A DNA stretch of 34,866 nucleotides from Candidatus Zixiibacteriota bacterium. Its GTDB lineage: Bacteria; Zixibacteria; MSB-5A5; GN15; FEB-12. Positions 7,812-16,220 of the stretch are shown here, piece by piece (position 1 is the first letter of the stretch; the number at the start of each line of letters is the position of its first letter). The stretch is from positions 1 through 34,866 of the forward strand of contig JAJRXM010000004.1 of assembly GCA_024276275.1 (NCBI GenBank), written 5' to 3'. The notes beneath the pieces are model-generated. The model saw only the letters and a list, made by a program, of their open reading frames with translations. It did no database searches and was not told where the DNA came from. A program made the position numbers and the translations under genes.

Positions 7812-10276
7812 TGTTGAGAACTATTGTCAAATATTTGCTGTATATAACCTTAGTTGTGTTCATCATAGCTTTGTCAGGGTATCTCTATGTCTTTCAGTTT
7901 GGCGGACTCGAGAGTATGGTGAATAAAAAAATAGCCTCGTTGGTTGATGATAAATATCTCTTGGATATCAATATCAAAGAAATAAAAGGCAGTTATCTTT
8001 CCGGGTTTATTATTGAAGATGTCGATGTGTTCTATAACGATTCTTTAAACAGATATAAATTACTTCGTATCCCAAAAATTTCTACAGCATATTCTTTTTC
8101 CAACTTATGGGATAAAAAATATATGTTCGATTTTCTCACGATTGATTCAGCTGAAATTATGTTGATTCGAGACTCATCTGACAACTGGATTATCCCTGAT
8201 TTCAGACCGAAAAACCAAAGCAAAAAAACTATGCTGTCACTTCCTTCGTTTTCTATCGGTAAACTTGATATTCGGAATATGTCGATTACATTGCTGGATA
8301 GGGGAGACACGGTAAATTTTCAAAATATATTTTTAGCTTTGGAATTAAAGAGTGAAGATAAGACGTATGCCTTTGACGTTGAAAAATTCAAGTTTTCCTC
8401 AAATCAAAATGATATAGTTTTGAATACTGCCGGCGGACAAATTACATTTGATGATAATAATTTAGTATTCAAAAATGTAGCATTGGTCACAGCTGATACA
8501 AGGTTTAAAGTTGACGGAAATATAGAACTGCAAAAAGAGCTGAATGGGGAAATTCGGTTTGATGTTGATAATTTTGATTTATCAAAGATAACACAATATG
8601 TCGGTCCTAAATTAAAAGGGGTTTTAGATTTGAACGGGAAAGTACAATTTTCTCGCTCCGGGATAAACGGTTCTCTGAATTTGGGCGGTCAGCTTGCTAT
8701 AGTAGATATGCAAAATCTATTTGTTGCTTTTAAATTTGCTGATAAAAAGTTAGTTTTTGATACATTGGTCGGTACAGTTTTCGGAGAATGTGACATAGAC
8801 GGTGCCGGGTATATGGATTTTTCCAAACCGCTTAAAACATATCATCTGAAAGCAGATATAAAACAGTTTGATTTAAATAGTATAGTAAAGAATTCTTTTA
8901 ATTCAAACTTGAGCGGTTCGATTGTTATGGATGGAGAGTCGTTTAATAAAGAAAAATTTCTGTTGAAATTTGAGGCTGATATTTTGGAATCACAGTTTGA
9001 CGGTTATCCTATTCATGCCGCTAACGGAAAGTTCACTGTTACAAAAGATTCAATTACATTTTTAGATTCATTTCAGGTTGACTATTTCGAAAACAAGTTT
9101 ACATTCTCGGGTAACGTCTCATATAAAGATGAAATGAAATTGCAAGTGAAGGCAGATTTACAAAACCTTGATCGGTATCGCCAAAAACTATTTATAGACA
9201 AGCCCGGTGGAAGAGGCTACGCAGAAGCAATCGTTGACGGAGCTACTAATGACCCTAACCTAACAGGTTATTTCATCTCTGATTCTGTGTGGATATACGG
9301 TTTATACTCTGATTCTATGATTGCCGAAATTGATATTGCAAATTTTTTACATGCCAAACAAGGTGCTGTCCAAATAAATCTCAGGAACGGTTCAGCATGG
9401 GCTGTCCCTTATGACAGTATGTATGCGTTTTTAACTATTGATTCTAATATAGTATTTATTGATACTTCATCGTTGGTCAACAAATTTACCGAACTTGCCG
9501 CAAAAGGTCAACTTGACTATGAGGCTGTTCCGAATAAGCTAACTATTGATTCATTGTTTGTAAGTTTAGCAGAACAAACATTTTATAATCGTGATCAAAT
9601 AGTAGTCGATATTGATTCAGGAGGTTTTAATTTCAAGCAAGCTTCAATAGGTATTCAAAATCAATGGCTCTCTGTGAACGGACGAATGAATTATGATGAG
9701 TCGTTAGATTTATTATTTTCTGTGAACCATATTCCTATTGAACCGTGGAAAAATCTTTACGAAGACTCTTTAAATATAGACGGTATGCTATCATGTGAAG
9801 CTCTTTTACAGGGTAATTTAAAAAATCCTGAATTTATTATCAGAGGTCAAGTAGATTCACTTTCGTACCAGGATTTAGTTCTGGGGGATTTAAATACAGT
9901 TGTCAGCTATAAAGATAAAAAATTGACAATCGATTCAGTCGTTGTTTATTCAAACCCGGGAAACTATAGGGCTGAGGGATACTTGTATATTGACCTAGAA
10001 CTTACTTCCGCTGATATTAACAGATTGCCGAATCTGCCTATGGAAATACAATGTAATGCTACTGACAGCAGGTTTGATTTAGTCTCGCATTTTCTTCCGT
10101 CGGTTGAGGAGATAAAAGGTAACTTTTTTGCTGATTTTGTTCTATCGGGGACCCCAAAAAACCCGCATTTAGAAGGTGAAGCGTATATCAAAAGCTACTT
10201 TAATGAAAACGAAAACAAGTATCGTCCGGCTCAGTTAAAGTACTTTGATTTAGAGGCTCCGATTTATACCGATTAA
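7811..10276 (+). CDS. tamB: TamB-like translocation protein, N-terminal part (open frame ends at in-frame TAA)
   Basis: The N-terminal 821 residues of a TamB/AsmA-like protein, which spans the periplasm and works with TamA in outer-membrane assembly or lipid transport. It begins with an uncleaved membrane anchor (about 8-27) and continues as a long run of amphipathic beta strands with repeated D-G, N-L-x-G and I-x-G patterns, typical of the hydrophobic-groove fold. The frame stops at TAA (10274-10276) after EAPIYTD. The same frame then reopens at once into the C-terminal TamB domain, so this is one gene interrupted by a single stop codon (821 plus about 367 codons, near the usual TamB size). 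Start overlaps the preceding stop. Without readthrough the conserved C-terminal domain would be missing. Confidence 0.85.
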   Translation: MLRTIVKYLLYITLVVFIIALSGYLYVFQFGGLESMVNKKIASLVDDKYLLDINIKEIKGSYLSGFIIEDVDVFYNDSLNRYKLLRIPKISTAYSFSNLWDKKYMFDFLTIDSAEIMLIRDSSDNWIIPDFRPKNQSKKTMLSLPSFSIGKLDIRNMSITLLDRGDTVNFQNIFLALELKSEDKTYAFDVEKFKFSSNQNDIVLNTAGGQITFDDNNLVFKNVALVTADTRFKVDGNIELQKELNGEIRFDVDNFDLSKITQYVGPKLKGVLDLNGKVQFSRSGINGSLNLGGQLAIVDMQNLFVAFKFADKKLVFDTLVGTVFGECDIDGAGYMDFSKPLKTYHLKADIKQFDLNSIVKNSFNSNLSGSIVMDGESFNKEKFLLKFEADILESQFDGYPIHAANGKFTVTKDSITFLDSFQVDYFENKFTFSGNVSYKDEMKLQVKADLQNLDRYRQKLFIDKPGGRGYAEAIVDGATNDPNLTGYFISDSVWIYGLYSDSMIAEIDIANFLHAKQGAVQINLRNGSAWAVPYDSMYAFLTIDSNIVFIDTSSLVNKFTELAAKGQLDYEAVPNKLTIDSLFVSLAEQTFYNRDQIVVDIDSGGFNFKQASIGIQNQWLSVNGRMNYDESLDLLFSVNHIPIEPWKNLYEDSLNIDGMLSCEALLQGNLKNPEFIIRGQVDSLSYQDLVLGDLNTVVSYKDKKLTIDSVVVYSNPGNYRAEGYLYIDLELTSADINRLPNLPMEIQCNATDSRFDLVSHFLPSVEEIKGNFFADFVLSGTPKNPHLEGEAYIKSYFNENENKYRPAQLKYFDLEAPIYTD

Positions 10277-10288
10277 GCAGGCGTGACG

Positions 10289-11377
10289 ATGTCTGACAAT
10301 AAAATTCGGATTAACAAAATTGATGCATATGTATATGAAAATAAAGGTAAACGAAACGAGCGAAAACGGCATGTTTATATAGAAGGTGATTTGACAGTAA
10401 AAACTTTTAATAATTTGCAATACAATTTGGATATCGCAATTCCGGAACCGATGCCTTTTATTTACGAACTTGATGATATTAGAGGTAAAGCAAAAGGAAA
10501 ATTATTTGTAGACGGTGAAACTCCACCGCTTGTAACCGGTGATCTTGAAATTACAAATATGAGGTATGAAGTCAACTTTGCTGAAGAAGATCAGGGGTCG
10601 CCGATTATGCTGCTTCTTACAGGTGAAAATAGTTGGGATTTAGACTTAAATATTTTAATGCTAGCTAATTACAGAATAAAAAATGATGATATCAATGCTG
10701 AATTTGCCGGGGAGATAAAATTAGAAAGAACAGACGGTGTATATAAATTTGCCGGAGAGATGGAAATTTTACGGGGCGACGGCTATTTATTTGATAAGAC
10801 ATTCCGGCTTGACCCGGGTGGGTATGTTATCTTTCAGGGAGATGATCAGTTTAATCCGATATTGGATTTAACAGGCTATACCAGATTACCGGCACCGAAA
10901 GATAATTTAGAAAATAACAATTCGGGCGAACAGTTGAAACTCGGTATTCATATTACCGGAACACTGGAAGAACCTATTATAAATGTGACAGAGGATTCTG
11001 ATTTTGATTCAAATGAAAATATAATTCCTCTAATCGTTGCTAACTATAGCGGAAATGCTACGGAAGTCTCCAGTTCGTTTGAGCATAGGTTGAATGACCT
11101 TATCTCTACCCGGGTATCTCAAATAGGAACAAAGCAGTTAGGTGTAGAGACATTTGAAATAAATCCTCACTATGGCGGTGGAAATTATGACCCCAGGTTG
11201 ACTACAGTAACTTTGGGTACATACCTGTATAAAGGAATTTATGTCTATGGCGAGTCTAATTTTTCATTAAATCGGAATGAAGTCGGTTTTGAATACAGGA
11301 TTTATAAAGGACTTGTTTTGCAGGGTAGTAAAGATGAAGATGATTTTCGTCATTTAAGTTTAAAGTTTCGTTTGTAA
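10289..11377 (+). CDS. tamB: TamB C-terminal domain (separate frame after in-frame stop)
   Basis: This is the C-terminal domain of TamB (DUF490), the part that contacts TamA. Features are the LFVDGE and GDLEITNMRY strands, the GGYVIFQGD segment just before a conserved NPILDLTGYTR, and the final barrel-like strands ending in a phenylalanine-rich tail (LSLKFRL). It is in the same frame as the upstream 821-codon part, separated by one TAA. It has no signal peptide or anchor, so if made separately it would stay in the cytoplasm. ATG 10289 has a weak AGG seven bases upstream; a GTG at 10283 is less likely. Five bases separate it from tamA. It is either the second half of a broken gene or the product of stop readthrough. 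Confidence 0.8.
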   Translation: MSDNKIRINKIDAYVYENKGKRNERKRHVYIEGDLTVKTFNNLQYNLDIAIPEPMPFIYELDDIRGKAKGKLFVDGETPPLVTGDLEITNMRYEVNFAEEDQGSPIMLLLTGENSWDLDLNILMLANYRIKNDDINAEFAGEIKLERTDGVYKFAGEMEILRGDGYLFDKTFRLDPGGYVIFQGDDQFNPILDLTGYTRLPAPKDNLENNNSGEQLKLGIHITGTLEEPIINVTEDSDFDSNENIIPLIVANYSGNATEVSSSFEHRLNDLISTRVSQIGTKQLGVETFEINPHYGGGNYDPRLTTVTLGTYLYKGIYVYGESNFSLNRNEVGFEYRIYKGLVLQGSKDEDDFRHLSLKFRL

Positions 11378-11382
11378 AAATA

Positions 11383-13392
11383 ATGAAAAAAGTATCGTTG
11401 CTACTTCTTATATTCTTTCTAGGTTTTCTTTGTCAACCTACTATGGCAGTTGATAAGGCAAAACTGCGTTGGCTTCGCGATAAACCGATAATTGATTCCA
11501 TTGTAATTAACGGAAATAAATCTATCTCTGTAAATGAAATCAAAGATAGAATGTATTCGCGTACCCAGTCTTTGTGGAGAAAAATTAAGAAAGACCGTAG
11601 AACAAAAGTTCAGAGAGAAACTTTAGGAAGAGATACTCTTGAGATAAAATACCTCTACTTGACAAAAGGATTTATCAATATTAAACTTTCTGAAAATTTT
11701 CGACAACTTGATAAATACCAACAATTAAAAAAAAGGGATAATGATTCTATTCCGATGGCAATGATTTGGATAGATATTGATGAAGGTTCTCAATATCAAT
11801 ATGGAAACATTTTCATTAAGGGAGATTATGAAGAAAAATTTAGATGGCCATTAAAAAAATTGACTTTAAAATTAAAACCTGATAAACCTGCGAATCCTCT
11901 TGAAATTCAAAGAGTAACTTTCGATATGAAAACGGAGTTGGCTAATCACGGCTATCCGTATTCGGATGTTTCTTTTACTATTGACACTCTTAGAGAACAG
12001 GGGCGAGCTGATGTTTCATTCTTTGTAACCTCTGATTCTATGGTTCGTTTCGGAGATATAACAGTAGAGGGAATGGATCATTTTCCGGAATATACCGGAC
12101 TTCGTGAACTGAAAATTAAAAAAGGTGACATTTATAGTAGAAAGTCTATTTTAGATTCTCAAAAGAGATTGTTTGAATCGGGGTATTTTACCTTTTCTCA
12201 ATTAACTCGGTCAGATAGTTCTTCCAATAGATTACAGCCTGATTTTACCCTCAAAGTTCGTGAACGAAAAGCGTGGTTCTTTTCTCTGGCAAGTGGTGTC
12301 GGGCAGTCTGATGTGAAAGATTTGCAATGGGATTTCAATTTTGGTGTCGGTAAACGAGATATTGATTTTACTCCTCTTAAAAAACCGAAATTCCGTAATG
12401 GAAGTCATCGTTTTTCCGCATTTGCTGATTATTCATTTTCTGTCGGGACAGACTCGCGATTAATTACACACCGATACCGTATGAGATACACAACACCATG
12501 GACTTTCGGTATTCGGATGCCGATGATTTTGACTTTTAAAATAGAACCGTCAATTAAATCTCAACTCGGCGACTTTACGATACAACAATGGGCATTTACG
12601 GCAAGAACGAATAAATGGTTTGGTGAAAGAATTAGAACAACTGCCGGTCTAGAATATAATAATGTCAAACTTGATACAAATATTGTAATTCCTCAGCAAT
12701 TAGAGGATATTTCAATTCGCCGAAAACTTTTTGCTACTTTTCGATTAGACAGTCGCGATAATATATTTCTTCCAAGTAGAGGCCAGCTATCACAACTATC
12801 TACAGAGTATTTTGGCGGGTTCTTAGGCGGTGATAATAATTTTTATAAGGTCGAGGCTGCTTGGTCGACATATCAGAAAGTTTGGCCGGGCTGGACATAT
12901 GCTATTCGTCTTAAGGGAGGTATAGCAAAAGAATTCGGTACCTCTAAAGAAGTACCTATCGATGAAAAACTGTATCTGGGCGGAGCAAATACAATTAGAG
13001 GATTTCCTGAAAATTCTCTAGGACCGGGACGATTAGAAATTGACTCTACAACTTCTATTTTTGATACAAATTTTGTAGCAATCGGGGCAAATTATACATT
13101 AGTGTTTAACCATGAATTTAGATGGAAAACAATTCAGGTACTTAACGCTTTACCGGTAGTCGGCTCTTTATTTAAGAAATTTCCTCAATGGCAATCTTTG
13201 TTTTTTGATGCCGGGAACGGTTTTACAAATAGTCGGGAAATAAAATTAAATCAACTTGCTTATTCCTACGGTACCGGTTTTCAAATTGTCTCACCTGCTG
13301 GACCAATAAGAATTGATTATTCCAGAAGAATTAAAACCGGAAGATACGATGTTGATTCTCGCTGGCATTTTACTATATTATATGCCTTTTAG
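11383..13392 (+). CDS. tamA: TamA/BamA-family outer-membrane protein (Omp85)
   Basis: An Omp85 protein of 669 residues that forms the outer-membrane half of the translocation and assembly module. It has a signal peptide (cleaved near TMA/VDK), then three POTRA domains (about 36-133, 138-217 and 222-294, with IDSIVINGN, GNIFIKGD and FGDITVEG strands), then a 16-strand-type barrel. The barrel carries the lid motif GGANTIRGF near residue 535, equivalent to VRGF. The chain ends in an aromatic residue (FTILYAF), the usual signal for outer-membrane insertion. BamA normally has five POTRA domains and about 800 residues. Three POTRAs and adjacency to tamB favour TamA, though some phyla use similar proteins as BamA. 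Confidence 0.85.
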   Translation: MKKVSLLLLIFFLGFLCQPTMAVDKAKLRWLRDKPIIDSIVINGNKSISVNEIKDRMYSRTQSLWRKIKKDRRTKVQRETLGRDTLEIKYLYLTKGFINIKLSENFRQLDKYQQLKKRDNDSIPMAMIWIDIDEGSQYQYGNIFIKGDYEEKFRWPLKKLTLKLKPDKPANPLEIQRVTFDMKTELANHGYPYSDVSFTIDTLREQGRADVSFFVTSDSMVRFGDITVEGMDHFPEYTGLRELKIKKGDIYSRKSILDSQKRLFESGYFTFSQLTRSDSSSNRLQPDFTLKVRERKAWFFSLASGVGQSDVKDLQWDFNFGVGKRDIDFTPLKKPKFRNGSHRFSAFADYSFSVGTDSRLITHRYRMRYTTPWTFGIRMPMILTFKIEPSIKSQLGDFTIQQWAFTARTNKWFGERIRTTAGLEYNNVKLDTNIVIPQQLEDISIRRKLFATFRLDSRDNIFLPSRGQLSQLSTEYFGGFLGGDNNFYKVEAAWSTYQKVWPGWTYAIRLKGGIAKEFGTSKEVPIDEKLYLGGANTIRGFPENSLGPGRLEIDSTTSIFDTNFVAIGANYTLVFNHEFRWKTIQVLNALPVVGSLFKKFPQWQSLFFDAGNGFTNSREIKLNQLAYSYGTGFQIVSPAGPIRIDYSRRIKTGRYDVDSRWHFTILYAF

Positions 13393-13430
13393 TATTGGAG
13401 CTAATTTAATCTAAAAGGAAAATATAATTT

Positions 13431-13455
13431 GTCACCTTGAGCGGAGTCGAAAGGT
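13431..13455. repeat. Dispersed repeat-like element (GTCA..TGAGC..GTCGAA type)
   Basis: The stretch starts GTCACCTTGAGCGGAGTCGA and ends AAGGT; its outer parts ACCTT and AAGGT are an inverted repeat. A second, diverged copy of the same pattern lies at 15854-15878. From memory, similar strings are scattered between genes in many bacterial genomes. It sits in the 145-base gap between tamA and iscS, where no terminator is visible. Confidence 0.55.
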
Positions 13456-13537
13456 TTCAAGTTTTAAAACAAACAAACTCTATTATTGTATAGTATAGAT
13501 ATAGAGTATTAAATTTAACGAACAAGGATTTTTATAG

Positions 13538-14701
13538 ATGGACCCGATATATTTAGACCATAATGCCACTACTCCTGTAGATACGCAGGTTGTTGATGCA
13601 ATGATTCCGTATATGTCTCAGAATTTTGGTAATGCTTCATCGGTACATAATTTTGGTCGTGATGCTAAAGTTGCCTTAGAAAATGCAAGAGAAATAGTGG
13701 CTTCTCATATCAACTGTGAGCCGACAGAACTTTATTTTACTTCAGGTGGAACCGAGTCTGATAACATTGCAATTCTCGGTACAGCAGAGAAATATAAACA
13801 TAAAAAAAATCACCTTATGGTAGGTGCAACTGAACATCATGCTGTTTTAGAAACTGCTGAGTATTTGCATAAGAAAAATGGTTTTGAACTTGATGTTATA
13901 CCTGTTGATAAAGACGGTTTTATCTCGGCAGATTCTATCAACGAACTGATTACGGACAAAACATTCTTAACATCTATTATGCTTGCCAACAACGAAACAG
14001 GCACGATACAAAATCTTATTCCGCTTGTTGGAGCAGTCCAAACAAAAAGAGCTCTGTTTCATACCGATGCGGTGCAGGCTATCGGGAAAATTAAAGTTGA
14101 TGTAAAAGAATTAGGGGTAGATTTACTATCGTTGACGGCTCATAAAATTTATGGTCCGAAGGGGATCGGAGCATTGTTTGTCAAACAGGGTGTTCGTTTG
14201 GAACCTCTTTTTTATGGAGGCTCTCACGAGAAAAAACGCAGACCAGGAACGGAAAATATCGCAGGAGCTGTCGGGCTTGCAAAAACTCTTGAGATTGCTC
14301 AAAGCAGGATGGAAGCCGACCACAAGTTGTTGACAGAGCTTTCTGATTATTTTATCTTAAAAGTTCAATCTGTTTTGCCTGATGTATATCTGAACGGTCC
14401 AAAAGAGAATAGAATACCCCAAACTGTGAACTTGTCGTTTCAAGGGGCTGAAGGGGAGTCGCTACTTTTAGGTTTAGACTTAAAAGGAATAGCGGTATCA
14501 TCCGGTTCAGCCTGTACTTCGGGAGCTACCGAACCTTCACATGTTTTACAGGCAATGGGAATAGATAAAGTCATTTCACAGGGAGCCATTCGCTTCTCAA
14601 TGGGACGTTCGACTACAAAAGAGCAGCTGGATTACGTTATTTCTGTTTTACCTGAAGTAGTTAACCGTTTACGAGAGCTGTCTCCAATTTATAATAAGTA
14701 G
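13538..14701 (+). CDS. iscS: Cysteine desulfurase (IscS/NifS type)
   Basis: A PLP-dependent enzyme of 387 residues that takes sulfur from cysteine as an enzyme-bound persulfide. Visible are the N-terminal YLDHNATTPVD motif, the stacking histidine H100 in ATEHH, the PLP lysine K203 in TAHKIYGPKG, the RRPGTEN loop, and the catalytic cysteine C326 in SSGSACTSG on a loop of group I (IscS-like) length. AAGGA lies about nine bases before the ATG. No iscR, iscU or other cluster-assembly gene follows; instead mnmA lies 49 bases downstream, as in many bacteria where the desulfurase feeds tRNA thiolation. It may also supply Fe-S assembly elsewhere. Confidence 0.93.
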   Translation: MDPIYLDHNATTPVDTQVVDAMIPYMSQNFGNASSVHNFGRDAKVALENAREIVASHINCEPTELYFTSGGTESDNIAILGTAEKYKHKKNHLMVGATEHHAVLETAEYLHKKNGFELDVIPVDKDGFISADSINELITDKTFLTSIMLANNETGTIQNLIPLVGAVQTKRALFHTDAVQAIGKIKVDVKELGVDLLSLTAHKIYGPKGIGALFVKQGVRLEPLFYGGSHEKKRRPGTENIAGAVGLAKTLEIAQSRMEADHKLLTELSDYFILKVQSVLPDVYLNGPKENRIPQTVNLSFQGAEGESLLLGLDLKGIAVSSGSACTSGATEPSHVLQAMGIDKVISQGAIRFSMGRSTTKEQLDYVISVLPEVVNRLRELSPIYNK

Positions 14702-14709
14702 GCTTGTAG

Positions 14710-14732
14710 GTCAGAACCCCTGTGGTTCTGAC
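14710..14732. repeat. Perfect 9-bp hairpin between iscS and mnmA
   Basis: GTCAGAACC (14710-14718) and GGTTCTGAC (14724-14732) form a perfect stem with a five-base loop, CCTGT. It is followed by AAAATTG, not a T-run, so it is not an intrinsic terminator on the plus strand. On the minus strand only a short T-run would follow, and no minus-strand gene ends here. It may be a dispersed palindrome or an RNA-processing or stability element within the operon. Confidence 0.6.
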
Positions 14733-14750
14733 AAAATTGAAAATAAAACT

Positions 14751-15839
14751 ATGGCAAATAAAGTATTAGTTGCAATGTCGGGAGGAGTTGACTCCTCTGT
14801 GGCAGCCTTTCTTTTAAAAGAACAAGGCTATGATGTCGTCGGGGCTCATATGAAGCTATGGGATTATGTCGAGGTCGGTGGTGATATATACAAAGACGGT
14901 CGCTGCTGCACGATTGATTCTATTACAGATTGCCGGGTTGTCTGTGATGCTATCAATGCACCATTTTATGTTCTTAATATGTCGAGACATTTCAGAGATA
15001 CTGTAATAGAGGATTTTGTCTCAGAGTATGATAAAGGGCGTACACCGAACCCGTGTATCCAATGCAATTCAAATGTCAAGTGGACAGAGTTTTTGCGTAA
15101 AGCAGAGGAACTTGGATGTGACTATATTGCTACCGGACATTATTCTTTTATAGAGCAAAATAAAAATGGAAGATGGCATATACGCAAAGGTGTCGATGTT
15201 ACCCGTGACCAGTCGTATGTTCTTTGGGGTGTTTCTCAGGAAGCTCTTTCTAAAACTCTGATGCCGTTGGGTGGGTTGTTGAAAAAAGAAGTCAGAGAGA
15301 TTGCTCATAAGTATAAATTACGAACAGCCGATAAAGCGGAGTCGCGTGAAATCTGTTTTGTCTTAGATGATGATTACCGCAGGTTTTTAATTGAGATGGC
15401 TGAGAAAAATAACAAATCATACGTACCAGGGGAAATAGTACATGCTGACGGTCGGGTTTTAGGTCAGCACAAAGGAACGGCATTTTATACTATCGGACAA
15501 CGAAAAGGGATGGGTATCTCGCATCCGACACCACTATACGTGCAAGTCATTGATGTTGAAAATAATCGTGTGATTGTCGGTGATAATGACACTCTTTTTA
15601 AATCTGAACTTGTTGCTGATTCGCTTAATTGGATAGCAATTGATTCACAATCTGAGCCGTTTGATGCTCTGGTGAAAATTCGGTATCTGCATGAACCGTC
15701 TGAGGCAACAGTTCTTCCACAAGCTGACAATTCAGTTCGCATTGTTTTTAAAGATTCCCAGCGGGCTATAACCCCGGGACAATCGGTTGTCTTTTACGAC
15801 AACGATGTTTTGCTCGGTGGCGGGCTGATAGTAGAGTAA
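14751..15839 (+). CDS. mnmA: tRNA-specific 2-thiouridylase
   Basis: This enzyme adenylates and then thiolates uridine 34 in Lys, Glu and Gln tRNAs, using sulfur delivered from a cysteine desulfurase. Visible features are the ATP PP-loop SGGVDSS (10-16), the two catalytic cysteines C102 (TPNPCIQCN) and C202 (SREICFV), the GHYSFIE region, DQSYVLWG, and the C-terminal beta-barrel with YTIGQRKGMGI. Length 362 is normal. It lies just after iscS with only a hairpin between, so the two sulfur-transfer steps are probably co-expressed. An extra CC and C pair (52-53, 61 and 65) near the N-terminus is typical of one MnmA subgroup. The family call is secure. Confidence 0.95.
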   Translation: MANKVLVAMSGGVDSSVAAFLLKEQGYDVVGAHMKLWDYVEVGGDIYKDGRCCTIDSITDCRVVCDAINAPFYVLNMSRHFRDTVIEDFVSEYDKGRTPNPCIQCNSNVKWTEFLRKAEELGCDYIATGHYSFIEQNKNGRWHIRKGVDVTRDQSYVLWGVSQEALSKTLMPLGGLLKKEVREIAHKYKLRTADKAESREICFVLDDDYRRFLIEMAEKNNKSYVPGEIVHADGRVLGQHKGTAFYTIGQRKGMGISHPTPLYVQVIDVENNRVIVGDNDTLFKSELVADSLNWIAIDSQSEPFDALVKIRYLHEPSEATVLPQADNSVRIVFKDSQRAITPGQSVVFYDNDVLLGGGLIVE

Positions 15840-15853
15840 TGCTGTAATAATCT

Positions 15854-15878
15854 GTCATACTGAGCTTGTCGAATTATG
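15854..15878. repeat. Dispersed repeat-like element, second diverged copy
   Basis: GTCATACTGAGCTTGTCGAA continues as TTATG, matching the pattern of the element at 13431-13455 (GTCA, TGAGC, GTCGAA at the same spacing) with weakly complementary ends (CATA/TATG). It starts 14 bases after the mnmA stop. Confidence 0.55.
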
Positions 15879-16022
15879 CTCAATCAAAATTACCTTATGA
15901 AAATAGAAAAGTTTGGCTGTACAGTCTTGCCAGTATAATTCACGGTATAGTAGAATCTGTTCCCTGTATTACTAACTTTGGAGCATTTTTATTTACTATT
16001 TTAATAAAATTATTAGTTTTTT

Positions 16023-16052
16023 TTGATGCAATTGTGTAGAATGTGTTATGAT
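16023..16052 (+). promoter_or_regulatory. Candidate sigma-70-type promoter for the antiporter genes
   Basis: TTGATG (16023-16028), an 18-base spacer and TATGAT (16047-16052). Transcription would start near 16059 and leave a leader of about 160 bases before the likely antiporter start. The rest of the gap from 15879 is AT-rich, and I recognise no RNA gene or known riboswitch in it. Confidence 0.35.
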
Positions 16053-16220
16053 GAAACGGCAGATAGCATTGATAATAAAATCTAATAGAAAATCTATCAA
16101 TCAGGAGTAAATCTGTCTATATTAACTACTAATCTATTTCTATTCACAAAGTAAGATTAGTCTTTCAAAAAAATCCAAATTAAATTAATGCTTCATATAA
16201 TTAAGGAAACTCGGGATAAA

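Noticed and set aside
15876-15932. Tiny frame of 18 codons after mnmA
   Set aside because: Overlaps the repeat-like element, has no SD and no conserved feature.
16053-16220. Possible metal or sodium riboswitch in the antiporter leader
   Set aside because: GGAGTAAA recalls part of a manganese riboswitch, but the paired conserved segments and stems are absent.
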